From contig CP054689.1 of assembly GCA_013348725.1 (NCBI GenBank), forward strand, positions 2,892,258 through 2,956,257: a DNA stretch of 64,000 nucleotides. Reading direction: 5' to 3'. How positions within the stretch are numbered: position 1 is the first letter of the stretch; each line of letters starts with the position of its first letter. This DNA comes from Ectothiorhodospiraceae bacterium 2226. GTDB taxonomy: Bacteria > Pseudomonadota > Gammaproteobacteria > GCA-013348725. The translations under genes were made by a program, and so were the position numbers. This document shows, piece by piece, positions 55,117 to 64,000 of the stretch. The notes beneath the pieces were generated by a model. That model ran no database searches, was not told where the DNA came from, and saw only the letters and a list, made by a program, of their open reading frames with translations.

Positions 55117-55192
55117 TGGCGTCCCCAAGGGGAGTCGAACCCCTGTTACCGCCGTGAAAGGGCGGTGTCCTAGGCCTCTAGACGATGGGGAC
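55117..55192 (-). tRNA. tRNA-Glu (UUC anticodon)
   Basis: This is a 76-nt cloverleaf with encoded CCA (55117-55119). The minus strand begins GTCCCCATCGTCTAGAGG, the anticodon stem-loop reads CCGCCCTTTCACGGCGG with TTC at positions 34-36, and the T loop is GGTTCGACTCC. Confidence 0.95.
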
Positions 55193-55201
55193 TGAGATGA
55201 A

Positions 55202-55399
55202 TCAGTCTTCCTCACCCCCAAGCTGGGTGAGGACGGTACCGAGCAATAGGGCGAGGAACCCTACGGGTACCAGAGCGAGCCATGGTGCGGCGGCGTCGCC
55301 CGAGTTCTGCATGATCATGACGCCGAATCCTACGATCAAGCCGACGGCGACCAGCAGGATCCCGAGATAAACCGTGTAGCGTCCGATGCGAACCATCAT
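55202..55399 (-). CDS. Small membrane protein, 65 residues
   Basis: Two hydrophobic helices (about residues 8-30 and 40-60) are linked by a short polar loop MQNSGDAAAPW, and the chain ends in acidic residues. I do not recognise it. The ATG at 55399 lies between tRNA-Ala and tRNA-Glu, so it is probably transcribed with them. GC content is normal. Confidence 0.6.
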   Translation of the reverse strand: MMVRIGRYTVYLGILLVAVGLIVGFGVMIMQNSGDAAAPWLALVPVGFLALLLGTVLTQLGGEED

Positions 55400-55430
55400 G
55401 CAGGAGCGTTTAACCGCCCCGTGTTGAATT

Positions 55431-55506
<76 letters not shown>

Positions 55507-55522
55507 GAAAACCGAAGCGCGC

Positions 55523-55551
55523 ATTCTAAGCAGCACCCCCTAGGGTGTCAA
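55523..55551 (-). promoter_or_regulatory. Predicted sigma-70 promoter of tRNA-Ala
   Basis: On the minus strand TTGACA (55546-55551) and TAGAAT (55523-55528) are spaced by exactly 17 bp and point towards the tRNA. The promoter overlaps the gltX stop codon. Confidence 0.75.
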
Positions 55552-56969
55552 GCCGAAGCGCTCGCTTGTTGCTCGGCGAAAGCGACTGCGGCGTCGATGC
55601 GCGCGACTACCCGCTCGCGCCCGATCAAGGCGAGCGTGACGTCGATGGGCGGCGACACGGTGTTGCCCGTCATGGCGACGCGCAGCGGCTGCGCGACCTT
55701 GCCGAGCTTGAGCTCATGGCGCTCGGCGAACCTGTTGAGCAGGTCGTGAATGGCCTCCGGCGCCCACGGCTCGAGCGTGGCCAGCGCCTCGCGCAACTCG
55801 CGCAGCACGGGCACGCAGTCCGCCCCCAGGTGCTTGCGGGCGGCCTTATCGTCGTAGCCGTGCACGTCGCGGTAGAAGTAGACGCTGTTCTGCGCCATCT
55901 CCACCAGGGTCTTGGCCCGCTCCTGCTGCGCCTTGATGACGTCCACCAGGGGCGGACCGCCGGCGGCGGGATCGATGTCCAACTTGCCGAGGTGATAGCT
56001 CAGGTGCCGCGCGATGTGCGCCGGGTCGCTGGTCTTGATGTAGTGCTGATTGAGCCACAGCAGCTTGCCGGTGTTGAACGCCGAGGCGGAACTGTTGATG
56101 TCCTTGATGTCGAACAGGGTCGCCATCTCGTCCAGGCTGAAGATCTCCTGATCGCCGTGGGACCAGCCGAGGCGCACCAGGTAATTCAGCACCGCTTCGG
56201 GCAGGAAACCGTCCTCGCGGTACTGCATCACGCTCACCGCGCCGTGACGCTTGGACAGACGCTTGCCGTCGTCGCCGAGGATCATGGGCACATGCGCGTA
56301 CAGCGGCGGCTCGCCCCCCAGGGCCTTGATGATGTTGATCTGGCGCGGGGTGTTGTTGAGATGATCGTCGCCGCGGATGACGTGGGTGACGCCCATCTCC
56401 ATGTCGTCCACCACCACGGTGAGATTGTAGGTCGGGGTGCCGTCGGCGCGTGCGATGACCAGGTCGTCCAGCTCGCGGTTGTCGAACACCACCCGGCCGC
56501 GCACCTGGTCCTCCACCACGACCTGCCCCGCCTCGGGATTCCTGAAGCGGATCACGTAGGGCGCGTCGGCGTCGGGCGGCACCACACGCACCCGGCACCG
56601 CGCGTCGTAGCGCGGCTTCTCCTTGCGCGCCATCTGCTCCTCGCGCATCGCCTCCAGCTCTTCCTTGGAGCAATAGCAGCGATACGCCTTGCCCTCGGCA
56701 AGCAGCTGCTCGATGACCGCCTTATAGCGATCGAAGCGCTCGGTCTGGTACAGCGGCCCCTCGTCGTAGTTCAGGCCGAGCCAGGTCATGCCTTCCAGGA
56801 TCGCGTTCACGGACTCGACCGTGGAGCGCTCGCGGTCGGTGTCCTCGATGCGCAGGATGAAGCGCCCCGCGTGCTTGCGGGCGTACAGCCAGGAGAACAG
56901 CGCGGTGCGCGCGCCGCCGATGTGCAGGTAGCCGGTGGGGCTCGGCGCGAAACGGGTGCGGATGGTCAT
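55548..56969 (-). CDS. gltX: Glutamyl-tRNA synthetase GltX
   Basis: This 473-residue enzyme charges tRNA-Glu. The class I motifs [13 protein letters not shown] (HIGH type) and KRLSKRHG (KMSKS type) are present, and a zinc-binding site of the CYCSKEE kind lies near residue 98. The length is normal. I chose the ATG at 56969. It is followed on the same strand by tRNA-Ala and tRNA-Glu, its own substrate. Confidence 0.95.
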   Translation of the reverse strand: MTIRTRFAPSPTGYLHIGGARTALFSWLYARKHAGRFILRIEDTDRERSTVESVNAILEGMTWLGLNYDEGPLYQTERFDRYKAVIEQLLAEGKAYRCYCSKEELEAMREEQMARKEKPRYDARCRVRVVPPDADAPYVIRFRNPEAGQVVVEDQVRGRVVFDNRELDDLVIARADGTPTYNLTVVVDDMEMGVTHVIRGDDHLNNTPRQINIIKALGGEPPLYAHVPMILGDDGKRLSKRHGAVSVMQYREDGFLPEAVLNYLVRLGWSHGDQEIFSLDEMATLFDIKDINSSASAFNTGKLLWLNQHYIKTSDPAHIARHLSYHLGKLDIDPAAGGPPLVDVIKAQQERAKTLVEMAQNSVYFYRDVHGYDDKAARKHLGADCVPVLRELREALATLEPWAPEAIHDLLNRFAERHELKLGKVAQPLRVAMTGNTVSPPIDVTLALIGRERVVARIDAAVAFAEQQASASA

Positions 56970-57071
56970 GAGCAAGGATCCCAGCCTAAAAGCCGTTCAT
57001 TCTACCAGCCGACCGGTACACCTGCCGAGCCACCGTAGCGCGCGCCGCGCCCGCTCGCGGGAAACGGCGGC

Positions 57072-58097
57072 TCAGGCGGCCTGCTCCATGTCGGGCCGGT
57101 ACTGCCCGCGCGCCGCGGCGCTGTTGAGCCGCGCCCTGTGCAGAAACGCCTCCTGCGCCTTGGCTACGTTCTCCGCCTTGCCCTGCCAGAGCTGCATCAC
57201 CGGCTCCTGCAAGGCGCGGGCGTAGGAGAAGCTCAGGTACCAGGGCCGGGACACGCCGGCGGTGTTCATGGCGTTGAGGTTGGCCGTGGCCTGCTCGGGC
57301 GTCTGGCCGCCGGAGAGGAAGTTGATGGTCGGCACCGCGGCGGGCACGTTGCGGCGCAGCACCTTCAAGGTCGCGGCGGCCACCTCCTCCGGCGAGGCCT
57401 GCTGCCCGCTGGCCTTGCCGGGGATCACCATGCTCGGTTTCAGGACCATGCCCTCCAGCAGCACCTTGTGCCGGTACAGGGCGTGGAATACGGCGTGCTG
57501 CACCGCGTCGGTCACTTCGAAGCAGCGCGCCATGTCGTGCTCACCGTCGATCAGCACCTCCGGCTCCACGATGGGCACGATGCCTTGCGACTGACAGGCG
57601 GCGGCATAGCGGGCCAACACCTCGGCGTTGGCGCGGATGCCGAGCCGGGTCGGGTTGCTCGGCCCGATGCGGTAGACCTCGCGCCACTTGGCGAAGCGCG
57701 CGCCGGCCTGCTTGTACTGGGCGAGACGATCCACTAGGCCGTCCAGGCCCTGCGTGATCGTATCTCCGTCGGCGTTGGGCAGCTCGGCGAGACCCTTGTC
57801 CACCTTGATACCCGGCACGATGCCGTTTTCGGCCGCTTTCTGCGGCAGCGGCGTACCGTCCGCGGCCTGCTGATGCAGGGTCTCCTCGTACAGGATCACC
57901 CCCGCGACGAACTCCCCCACGCCCCGCGTGCTGACCAACAACTCACGGTAGGCGCGGCGGCTGTCCTCGGTGGATTCGATGCCCACGGCCTGAAACCGCT
58001 TGGTGCAGGTGGGTGTGCTCTCGTCGGCGGCGAGGATCCCCTTGCCCTCGCCGGTCAGCGCCTCGATGGTGCGCGCCAATTCGTCCTGTATGCCCAT
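57072..58097 (-). CDS. Class I fructose-bisphosphate aldolase
   Basis: This 341-residue enzyme cleaves or condenses fructose-1,6-bisphosphate in glycolysis and the Calvin cycle. It starts with the class I signature GKGILAADESTPTCTKRF and has the Schiff-base Lys in VLLEGMVLKPSMV. Class I is less common than class II in bacteria but frequent in autotrophic gammaproteobacteria. GGAGGG lies before the ATG. Confidence 0.95.
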   Translation of the reverse strand: MGIQDELARTIEALTGEGKGILAADESTPTCTKRFQAVGIESTEDSRRAYRELLVSTRGVGEFVAGVILYEETLHQQAADGTPLPQKAAENGIVPGIKVDKGLAELPNADGDTITQGLDGLVDRLAQYKQAGARFAKWREVYRIGPSNPTRLGIRANAEVLARYAAACQSQGIVPIVEPEVLIDGEHDMARCFEVTDAVQHAVFHALYRHKVLLEGMVLKPSMVIPGKASGQQASPEEVAAATLKVLRRNVPAAVPTINFLSGGQTPEQATANLNAMNTAGVSRPWYLSFSYARALQEPVMQLWQGKAENVAKAQEAFLHRARLNSAAARGQYRPDMEQAA

Positions 58098-58199
58098 GTG
58101 GTCCCTCCTCTGCCACTGGCTGCGAGAACGCCCGGCGCCGCTGTTCGAGGCACGCGCCGGCCTTCCTAAAGCATGGCACAGGCGTTCCGCCGGCGCCGC

Positions 58200-58228
58200 T
58201 TGACCCGCCCGCCGGCCGAACGTAGAAT
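58200..58228 (+). promoter_or_regulatory. Predicted sigma-70 promoter of tRNA-Val
   Basis: TTGACC (58200-58205) and TAGAAT (58223-58228) are 17 bp apart, 14 bp upstream of the tRNA start. Confidence 0.72.
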
Positions 58229-58242
58229 TTGCCGCCTTCGAA

Positions 58243-58317
58243 GGGCGATTAGCTCAGCGGGAGAGCACTGCCTTCACACGGCAGGGGTCGCTGGTTCAAT
58301 CCCAGCATCGCCCACCA
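58243..58317 (+). tRNA. tRNA-Val (CAC anticodon)
   Basis: This is a 75-nt cloverleaf with encoded CCA. It begins GGGCGATTAGCTCAGCGGG, the anticodon arm is CTGCCTTCACACGGCAG with CAC at positions 34-36, and the T loop is GGTTCAATCC. Confidence 0.94.
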
Positions 58318-58412
58318 ATTCCTTCCCCTTCTTCGGCGACTGCTCGCGCGTTTGACAGCGGGCGTCGCGCCCCTAGGCTTTGGCTTTGTGCTTGCGGCCC
58401 TGGAGCGCGATC

Positions 58413-59735
58413 ATGAAGAAGCCTGTACCGACGCCTGCCTCCTCCAGCGAACCTATACTCTCCTCGCCGACCCGCCGCGCGTTCCTGAACCGTGGCGCCT
58501 TGTTGGCCGGCGGCCTCGCCGGCGGAGCACTATTGCCGTTCGCACATGGGCGCGCCGCCGACGCCGTGGAGCCGCCGCCGGACGCGGACCTGCCGCCCAA
58601 GGTGCCGCGCTGGATGCAGGCGCAGGGCCGGCCGGTGGGCAGCATGCCCTACGGCGAGCCTTCTGCGCATGAAGAGCACGTCATACGCCGCCTCACCCGC
58701 TCCACAGCCACCACCCAGTCCTCGTGGAGCTTCACCCCGCTTCAGAACCTACACGGCATCATCACGCCCAACGGCTTGGTGTTCGAGCGCCATCATGCGG
58801 GCATCCCCGACATCGACCCGGAGCGCCACCGCTTGCTGCTGCACGGCTTGGTCAAGCGGCCGCTGATGTTCACCATGAATGACTTGATGCGGTTTCCCGC
58901 CGTGTCACGCATCTACTTTCTGGAGTGTTCAGGCAACACCTTGACCGAATGGGAGCAGCCGGAGAAGGAGACCGTGCAGTTCACGCACGGATTGTTGAGC
59001 TGTTGCGAGTGGACCGGGGTGATGCTGTCGACGCTGCTCCAGGAGGTGGGCGTGGAACCGGACGGCCGCTGGTTCCTTGCCGAAGGCGCCGATGCGGCCG
59101 GATTGACGCGCAGCGTCCCGATGGAGAAGGCGTGGAAGGACGCCATGCTCGTGTACGCGCAGAACGGCGAGATGCTGCGCCCCGAACAAGGATACCCTTT
59201 ACGCCTGTTCCTGCCGGGCTACGAGGGCAACATGAGCGTGAAGTGGCTGCGGCGTATCAAGATCGGCGACCAGCCGTTCCATAGCCGCCAGGAGACCTCC
59301 AAGTACACCGACCTCATGCCCGACGGGCGGGCGCGAGAGTTCAGCTTCGAGATGGAGGCAAAATCGGTCATCACCTCCCCCTCGGGCGGCCAGCGCCTGC
59401 ACGCGCGAGGCTTTCACGAAATCAGCGGTCTGGCATGGAGCGGCTACGGCCGTGTCGGTCGCGTGGACGTCTCCACGGACGGGGGTCGACATTGGCGTGT
59501 GGCGGAGTTGCAGGAGCCGGTACTCGCTCACGCGCTCACCCGCTTCCGTCTCCCTTGGGAGTGGGACGGATCGCCGGCCGTGCTGCAGAGCCGGGTAGTC
59601 GACGAAGCTGGCTATGTACAACCCACCCATGAGCAGCTGGTCGCCGCGCGCGGTGTCCATTCCGTCTACCACTACAACGCCATCCAGAGCTGGGGCATCA
59701 ACGCCGACGGGGAGGTGCGCAATGTTCGGGCGTAA
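58413..59735 (+). CDS. soxC: Sulfite dehydrogenase / sulfur dehydrogenase SoxC (molybdenum subunit)
   Basis: This 440-residue periplasmic protein has a Tat-type leader (RRAFLNRGALLAGG), the molybdopterin-binding Cys in YFLECSGN and the SoxC pattern HHAGIPDIDPERHR. With SoxD it oxidises the sulfane sulfur bound to SoxYZ. I chose the ATG at 58413. The 3' end overlaps soxD by 14 bp, so the two are coupled. No other sox genes lie in the window. Confidence 0.92.
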   Translation: MKKPVPTPASSSEPILSSPTRRAFLNRGALLAGGLAGGALLPFAHGRAADAVEPPPDADLPPKVPRWMQAQGRPVGSMPYGEPSAHEEHVIRRLTRSTATTQSSWSFTPLQNLHGIITPNGLVFERHHAGIPDIDPERHRLLLHGLVKRPLMFTMNDLMRFPAVSRIYFLECSGNTLTEWEQPEKETVQFTHGLLSCCEWTGVMLSTLLQEVGVEPDGRWFLAEGADAAGLTRSVPMEKAWKDAMLVYAQNGEMLRPEQGYPLRLFLPGYEGNMSVKWLRRIKIGDQPFHSRQETSKYTDLMPDGRAREFSFEMEAKSVITSPSGGQRLHARGFHEISGLAWSGYGRVGRVDVSTDGGRHWRVAELQEPVLAHALTRFRLPWEWDGSPAVLQSRVVDEAGYVQPTHEQLVAARGVHSVYHYNAIQSWGINADGEVRNVRA

Positions 59736-60291
59736 CACGACGATCACCGCGGCCTTGCTGCTCGCCGGCCTGGGCGCCACCGCCTACGCGCAGCAGGAGG
59801 GCTTCGGCTTCGGCACGGAACCGAGTGCAGAGGAGATCGCCGGCTGGGACATCGATGTGCGGGGCTCCGACGGTGCCGGCCTGCCGGAGGGCGAAGGCGA
59901 CGTCAAGCGCGGGCGCGATGTATTCATGGAGCAGTGCGCGGCGTGCCATGGTGCGCGCGGCGAAGGCGAGCCGATGGAACCGCTGCAGGGCGGGGTGAAC
60001 TCGTTGGACGGCGACGATCCCCAAAAGACCATTGGCAGCTACTGGCCGTACGCGCCGATCCTGTTCGACTACACGCGGCGCGCCATGCCCATGCACGCGC
60101 CCCAATCGCTCAGCAACGACGACGTGTATGCGGTGACGGCGTTCATGCTGTTTCTCAACGAATTGGTACCGGAGGATGCGGTGATGAACGCCGAGACGCT
60201 GCCACAGGTGGAGATGCCGAACCGGGACGGCTTTGTCGACGATCCGCGCCCGGACGTCGCCAACGTTCCTTGCATCGGGAACTGCCCCTGA
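59722..60291 (+). CDS. soxD: Cytochrome c subunit SoxD (short, single-haem form)
   Basis: This 189-residue periplasmic cytochrome has a signal peptide and one haem site CAACH (near residue 73), followed by PMHAPQSLSNDDVYAVTAFML, the methionine ligand region of class I cytochromes. Paracoccus SoxD is about twice as long and binds two haems; this protein has one. A Cys pair at the C-terminus (PCIGNCP) is unusual. It takes electrons from SoxC. Confidence 0.88.
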   Translation: MFGRNTTITAALLLAGLGATAYAQQEGFGFGTEPSAEEIAGWDIDVRGSDGAGLPEGEGDVKRGRDVFMEQCAACHGARGEGEPMEPLQGGVNSLDGDDPQKTIGSYWPYAPILFDYTRRAMPMHAPQSLSNDDVYAVTAFMLFLNELVPEDAVMNAETLPQVEMPNRDGFVDDPRPDVANVPCIGNCP

Positions 60292-60325
60292 TGCCGCTCG
60301 GGCAGCTGCCTAAGACAAAGCTTCG

Positions 60326-61705
60326 TCAGGAGGTCGCCGCCTGCCCGCTCGGAATGAGCTGCGCCGGAGTGAACAGGCGCCCGTCCTTCATGACGCGCAG
60401 GATCTGACGCGTCTGGTCGATCGACTCCAGCGGATTACGCTCGCACAGCAGGATGATGAGGTTGGCGCGCTGGCCCACTGTCAGGGTCCCCACGTCGGCG
60501 CGGCCCAACACGGCAGCGCCACCGGCGGTCGCGGCCTGGATCACCGCCTCCGGCGGTAGACCCGCCGCGACCATGAGGCGCATTTCGCGATGCAGCGCGG
60601 GACCATGCAATGTGCCGATGTTGCCCGCATCGCTACCCGCGGCCAGCCGTACGCCCGCCGCATGCGCGCGGCGCAGGTTCTCGTACATGATCTCGCGCCG
60701 CGCGCCGGGTGCCGGATCGACCCGCGGCGCGCCTAGCGCCGGCAGCAATCGCAGACCTTCGATGACCTCCGGATCGCCGAGGCGCAGCTCCATGGTATCG
60801 AACGTCAGGGTATGGCTCAGCGCGCGCCGATACCCCTGCTCCACCGCCAAGGTCGGGATGTAGATCACCTCCCGCTGCACCAACAGGTTTAGAAAGCCCT
60901 CATCGACGGGCTGGTCATCGACACCGTGCGCCAGGATGTCCGCCCCCGCCTCCACCACGGCACGCGCCACTTCCAGGCGCGTCGCGTGCGCCACCACGCG
61001 CAAGTCGGCCTCGTGCGCGGCGTCGATCGCCGCGCGAATCCAGCCATCCGTAGCGCGGACCGCGTCCGCATCCTCCGCCACCAACCACAGCTTGAGGAAA
61101 TCCACATCCAGCGCGACCTGCGCGCGCACAGCTTGCCGAGCCTCCTCCGCGGTGCCGACCTCGACCATCGGCTGCTGATCCGCCGCCAGCAATTCAGGCG
61201 GCACCCGGCTGGTCAACAGCGGGCCTGCCACCGCGAGGTCCGGCGCGTCGGGCGCCTCGGCCGCCGTTTCGCGCAGCTCGACATTCCACGCCGGTCCGCC
61301 CAAATCGACCACGCCGGTGACGCCGCTCGCGGTGTAACGGCGCAGCGTCTCGTTCAGGCGTTGACGCACCGCCGCCTGCTCGTCGCGGTAGCTGCGCTGA
61401 TGGCGTAGATCGAGGATGTCGGGGCGCGTGTAGATGCCGCCGGACTGGAAGAAGTGCACGTGGGCGTCGATCAGGCCGGGCAGCACGTGATGGCCGTCCA
61501 GCGCGAAACGCTGCAGGTCGGGCTCGAGCTGCACCTCGTGGCGGGGCCCGATGGCCGCGATGCGGCCGTCACGCACCACCACGGTCATGTCCGCTTGCGG
61601 CGGTCCGCCGCGCCCGTCGATGAGGGTGACCCCGGTCAGCGCCAGCGGCTCATGGGCTGCGGCCGTGCCCACGAAGGCGCACAGCAATATGAACAACATT
61701 CTCAT
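60326..61705 (-). CDS. Secreted amidohydrolase-family protein
   Basis: This 459-residue metal-dependent hydrolase has a signal peptide (MRMLFILLCAFVGTAAAH), the DAHVHF metal motif, a VVAHAT and DILAHG His pair and the late Asp in AAGSDAGNIG. The substrate is unknown; the pattern resembles imidazolonepropionase-like enzymes. I chose the ATG at 61705. It is convergent with soxD, 34 bp away. Confidence 0.85.
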   Translation of the reverse strand: MRMLFILLCAFVGTAAAHEPLALTGVTLIDGRGGPPQADMTVVVRDGRIAAIGPRHEVQLEPDLQRFALDGHHVLPGLIDAHVHFFQSGGIYTRPDILDLRHQRSYRDEQAAVRQRLNETLRRYTASGVTGVVDLGGPAWNVELRETAAEAPDAPDLAVAGPLLTSRVPPELLAADQQPMVEVGTAEEARQAVRAQVALDVDFLKLWLVAEDADAVRATDGWIRAAIDAAHEADLRVVAHATRLEVARAVVEAGADILAHGVDDQPVDEGFLNLLVQREVIYIPTLAVEQGYRRALSHTLTFDTMELRLGDPEVIEGLRLLPALGAPRVDPAPGARREIMYENLRRAHAAGVRLAAGSDAGNIGTLHGPALHREMRLMVAAGLPPEAVIQAATAGGAAVLGRADVGTLTVGQRANLIILLCERNPLESIDQTRQILRVMKDGRLFTPAQLIPSGQAATS

Positions 61706-61802
61706 CCGTGAGGTCTCATCGGTCTGGTCGCCAGGGGAGCTCCAGAAAATCCCTCCCGCTCTTCTCTGCCCACGCAAAGCAACCGAATAGATCGGAGCTT
61801 CC

Positions 61803-62129
61803 CTAGCCTTCCGGCGGAGGCTCCAGCGGCGCGGCGCATTGCCAGCACAGCTCAAACGTACGCGGGTTCTCCTCACCACAGCGCGGACAGTTCAGCGTGT
61901 CGGCCGCGGCCCGCGCCGCCGCCTCGTATTCCCGTACGGCCGACAACGCGCGCTCGGCATCGCGCGCGTCCTCCACCCAGATCTCGGGGTAAACATGTGT
62001 GAACGGCAAATCGCCCAAGCCGCCCGCCAAATGCTCGTTGAATATGCGCGCCGGAATACCCGCATGTTGCAGACGGTGGAGGATGAGATAGGCTTCTTGC
62101 AGGTTGGCCGCGCGGTAGACGCGTCGCAT
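61803..62129 (-). CDS. DUF2007-like protein with a C-terminal zinc ribbon
   Basis: This 108-residue protein starts MRRVYRAANLQEAYLILHRLQ and ends with two CxxC pairs, CPRCGEENP and CWQC, forming a zinc ribbon. The N-terminal half fits DUF2007, a small signal-transducing-like domain. Function is unknown. It is divergent from the methyltransferase gene. Confidence 0.78.
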   Translation of the reverse strand: MRRVYRAANLQEAYLILHRLQHAGIPARIFNEHLAGGLGDLPFTHVYPEIWVEDARDAERALSAVREYEAAARAAADTLNCPRCGEENPRTFELCWQCAAPLEPPPEG

Positions 62130-62292
62130 GCACCCTCCAGGGCGTGGACCGGAGCGCGTGCCCGGCGTTCGCTATGCTACGGGTTATAGATCAAGAATAG
62201 ACCCGCGCCCGCAGAGTAGAGGTCCATGCTACGCCGCCGACGCGTCGGTGCGCCAGCCAGAACGCGCAGGGAGCGCGAGTCAAGGAGGGACC

Positions 62293-63000
62293 ATGCAGCA
62301 ACGCCGCGAAGCGGACCCGCGGCTCGCCCTGGTGGAACGGTTCTTCGCCGGCACCGGGCCGAGCTACGACTTCATGGTCAACGCCGCGACCTTCGGCATC
62401 GACCGGCTCTGGAAACGGCGCATCGTGGATGCGATCCCGCCCCATGCGCTCAGTATCGTCGACCTCGCCTGCGGCACCGGCATCTCCACGCTCGCCATCG
62501 CCAAACGCTTCCCGCGCAGCCGCATCGTGGGCGTGGAGCTGCGCGAGGAGTACCTGCAGCATGCGCGCCGCAAGGTACAGAACGAAGGTCTGGAGCATGT
62601 GGAGCTGGTGCTATCGCGCGCCGAGGATTTCCTGCCGGCGGAGCGCTTCGACTGCATCAGCTCCTCCTACCTGGCCAAGTACGCCGAACTGCCCACCCTG
62701 GTCGCCAACGCGCACAGCCTGCTGAACGAGGACGGGGTGTTCATCGCGCACGACTTCACCTACCCCGCCAAGCCGGCGCTGGTGCGCATCTGGCGCGCCT
62801 ACTTCGCGGTGATGCAGCGCGTGAGTCCGGTACTGTTCCCCTCTTGGAACGAGATCTATTACGGACTGCCGGAGCTGATCGAACGCACGAAGTGGCTGCA
62901 GGAACTGCCGCCGCTGCTCGAAGAGCATGGCTTCCGCAATATCGAGGTCACGCACCTGACCGCCTACGGCTCGGCGCTCGTGCGCGCGGAACGGGCTTGA
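62293..63000 (+). CDS. Class I SAM-dependent methyltransferase (UbiE-like)
   Basis: This 235-residue protein has the SAM-binding motif VDLACGTGISTLAI (about residues 53-66) and an N-terminal FFAGTGPSYDFMVNAATFGIDR resembling UbiE/COQ5 enzymes. The ATG at 62293 has AAGGAGG upstream. The substrate may be a quinone or lipid precursor, but this cannot be read from the sequence. Confidence 0.82.
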   Translation: MQQRREADPRLALVERFFAGTGPSYDFMVNAATFGIDRLWKRRIVDAIPPHALSIVDLACGTGISTLAIAKRFPRSRIVGVELREEYLQHARRKVQNEGLEHVELVLSRAEDFLPAERFDCISSSYLAKYAELPTLVANAHSLLNEDGVFIAHDFTYPAKPALVRIWRAYFAVMQRVSPVLFPSWNEIYYGLPELIERTKWLQELPPLLEEHGFRNIEVTHLTAYGSALVRAERA

Positions 63001-63009
63001 GCGCCATGC

Positions 63010-63726
63010 CTACCGGCCCTGCGCCGCGAGCAGCAGCGCGCCGCCCAGGGTGATGACGCCGGCGCTCACCGCGCGCAGCACCCCCTCCAGAGTCTGCGCC
63101 GCCGGGCGCGGCGGAGTCTCACCGCGACGCAGTGCCTTGTAGGGCCGCGAGGCACGGATCTGCACCAGACTGAACAGCGCCGCCGCCAGCGCGAGCAACA
63201 GCACGCTCGGGCGCAGCGCGTTGGTTTGCAGCGTGTAACCTGCCAGCACCGGCAGCGCGCCCCAGGAGACGGCAAACCAGGCGTCGGTGTGGAAGCGGCC
63301 GCGAAACCACTCGAGGTTGTAGGCCAGCGCGAAAAAGCCCTCCACCAGCGCGATCAACGCGAACAGCACCAGGCCGTAGCGCAACACGTAATACCCGCCG
63401 ATCGCGTAGGCGAGCGTGAAGGCCAGCGCCGTGACCAGCAGCAGTTCGCGCCGACCGAGCAACTCGCCCCAGGGTTTGACGCGGCGGCTGCCGAGCGCAT
63501 CCAGGGCGTGCGCGCCGATGCCCAGGCCGAGGAAATAGATCGCGACCACCGCCGCCACCCGTGCCCAATCGGGCGCCGGCGCGAGCAGCGCGCCCATCAC
63601 CGTGTAGCTCAGAACCATCGCGGTGTAGGGCAGAAACAGCAGGCCGACCCAGGCCCGCATGCGCGACGAGCCGCGCGCCGGCACGAACCACTCGCGCAAG
63701 CGCGCGCTACCGGCAGGTCTATTCAT
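63010..63726 (-). CDS. Integral membrane protein, UbiA-like pattern
   Basis: This 238-residue protein has about seven hydrophobic helices. The LGIGAHALDALGSRR loop resembles, but does not match, the NxxxDxxxD motif of UbiA prenyltransferases. I chose the ATG at 63726 with GGAGG upstream. It faces the methyltransferase gene tail to tail. Confidence 0.65.
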   Translation of the reverse strand: MNRPAGSARLREWFVPARGSSRMRAWVGLLFLPYTAMVLSYTVMGALLAPAPDWARVAAVVAIYFLGLGIGAHALDALGSRRVKPWGELLGRRELLLVTALAFTLAYAIGGYYVLRYGLVLFALIALVEGFFALAYNLEWFRGRFHTDAWFAVSWGALPVLAGYTLQTNALRPSVLLLALAAALFSLVQIRASRPYKALRRGETPPRPAAQTLEGVLRAVSAGVITLGGALLLAAQGR

Positions 63727-64000
63727 AGGGCCTCCTGTCGGGGACAATCGGGAGAACGATCGGCCCCGACCGCACTCCAATCTCGGACCGGGATCGGCAA
63801 GACCGCCCACGCACGGCCAGTCCCTTACAAGCTTGAGGAAGCTCAGTTCCGTTCCGAGCCTCCACGGCGGCGCGGGATATGCCGCACAGTGAAACCGCGC
63901 TGTCGTTGTACTTGGCCAGCGAAATCCGGGGTGGATCTATTCAGAGCTTCGTTAAGCAACTATAGGCACAGTCGAACTGGCCGCCAACGCGGAGACGGAC
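63727..64000. other. No gene seen at the right window edge
   Basis: I find no convincing reading frame, tRNA or repeat here. It probably holds the promoter region of the neighbouring membrane-protein gene, but no clear sigma-70 boxes stand out. Confidence 0.5.

Overview
The window is about 64 kb of GC-rich chromosome from a gammaproteobacterium, most likely a sulfur-oxidising lineage near the Ectothiorhodospiraceae or Thiohalobacter-type bacteria. This is inferred from gene order (yceD-rpmF-plsX-fabHDG-acpP, exbBD-msbA-lpxK-kdsB, lolCD), from the SoxC/SoxD pair and from a class I fructose-bisphosphate aldolase. No 16S rRNA is present, so the placement is an inference.

Region 1 (1-35.0 kb) is dense housekeeping sequence. 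It holds a fatty-acid/phospholipid operon read on the minus strand; maf; sppA, a HAD phosphatase and rluC, divergent from a long-leader rne; and a phosphatase. An envelope block follows (kdsB, a Trm112-like protein, lpxK, a KDO-transferase-like protein, msbA, exbD, exbB), then comEC, a DUF2062 protein, lolD/lolC, a RelA-type ppGpp synthetase that keeps an apparently intact HD site, an agmatine-to-putrescine pair (aguA, aguB), a DAHP synthase, a GGDEF/EAL protein, rimO and a YraQ-like permease split into two half genes.

Region 2 (35.0-45.4 kb) looks like a stress and RNA-maintenance neighbourhood. It contains Hsp20, a COG2187-type kinase, a second-type PRPP synthetase, a dienelactone-hydrolase-like protein, a PAP2 phosphatase, the RNA ligase RtcB with archease, a THUMP protein, a CheR-like methyltransferase, a HPF/RaiA-cold-shock fusion, DUF2267 and an EAL protein.

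Region 3 (45.5-55.1 kb) is the accessory region and the most interesting part. Fourteen copies of one REP palindrome (8-bp stem GTTGGGCT/AGCCCAAC with a 9-nt loop) lie among nine decayed copies of their REP-associated tyrosine transposase (RAYT). A 1373-bp IS110/IS1111-type element sits precisely inside one REP. Between these lie AT-richer orphan genes and two 5'-truncated Rhs C-terminal modules. The Rhs modules share a near-identical 438-bp core but carry different cysteine-rich tips, and each is followed by a small membrane protein that could be its immunity protein. The block ends just 3' of the tRNA-Glu terminator.

Region 4 (55.1-64 kb) returns to core genes: tRNA-Glu, a small membrane protein, tRNA-Ala and gltX; class I aldolase; tRNA-Val; soxC-soxD; an amidohydrolase; a DUF2007-like protein; a SAM methyltransferase; and a membrane protein.

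All functional statements come from reading motifs by eye; no database search was run.
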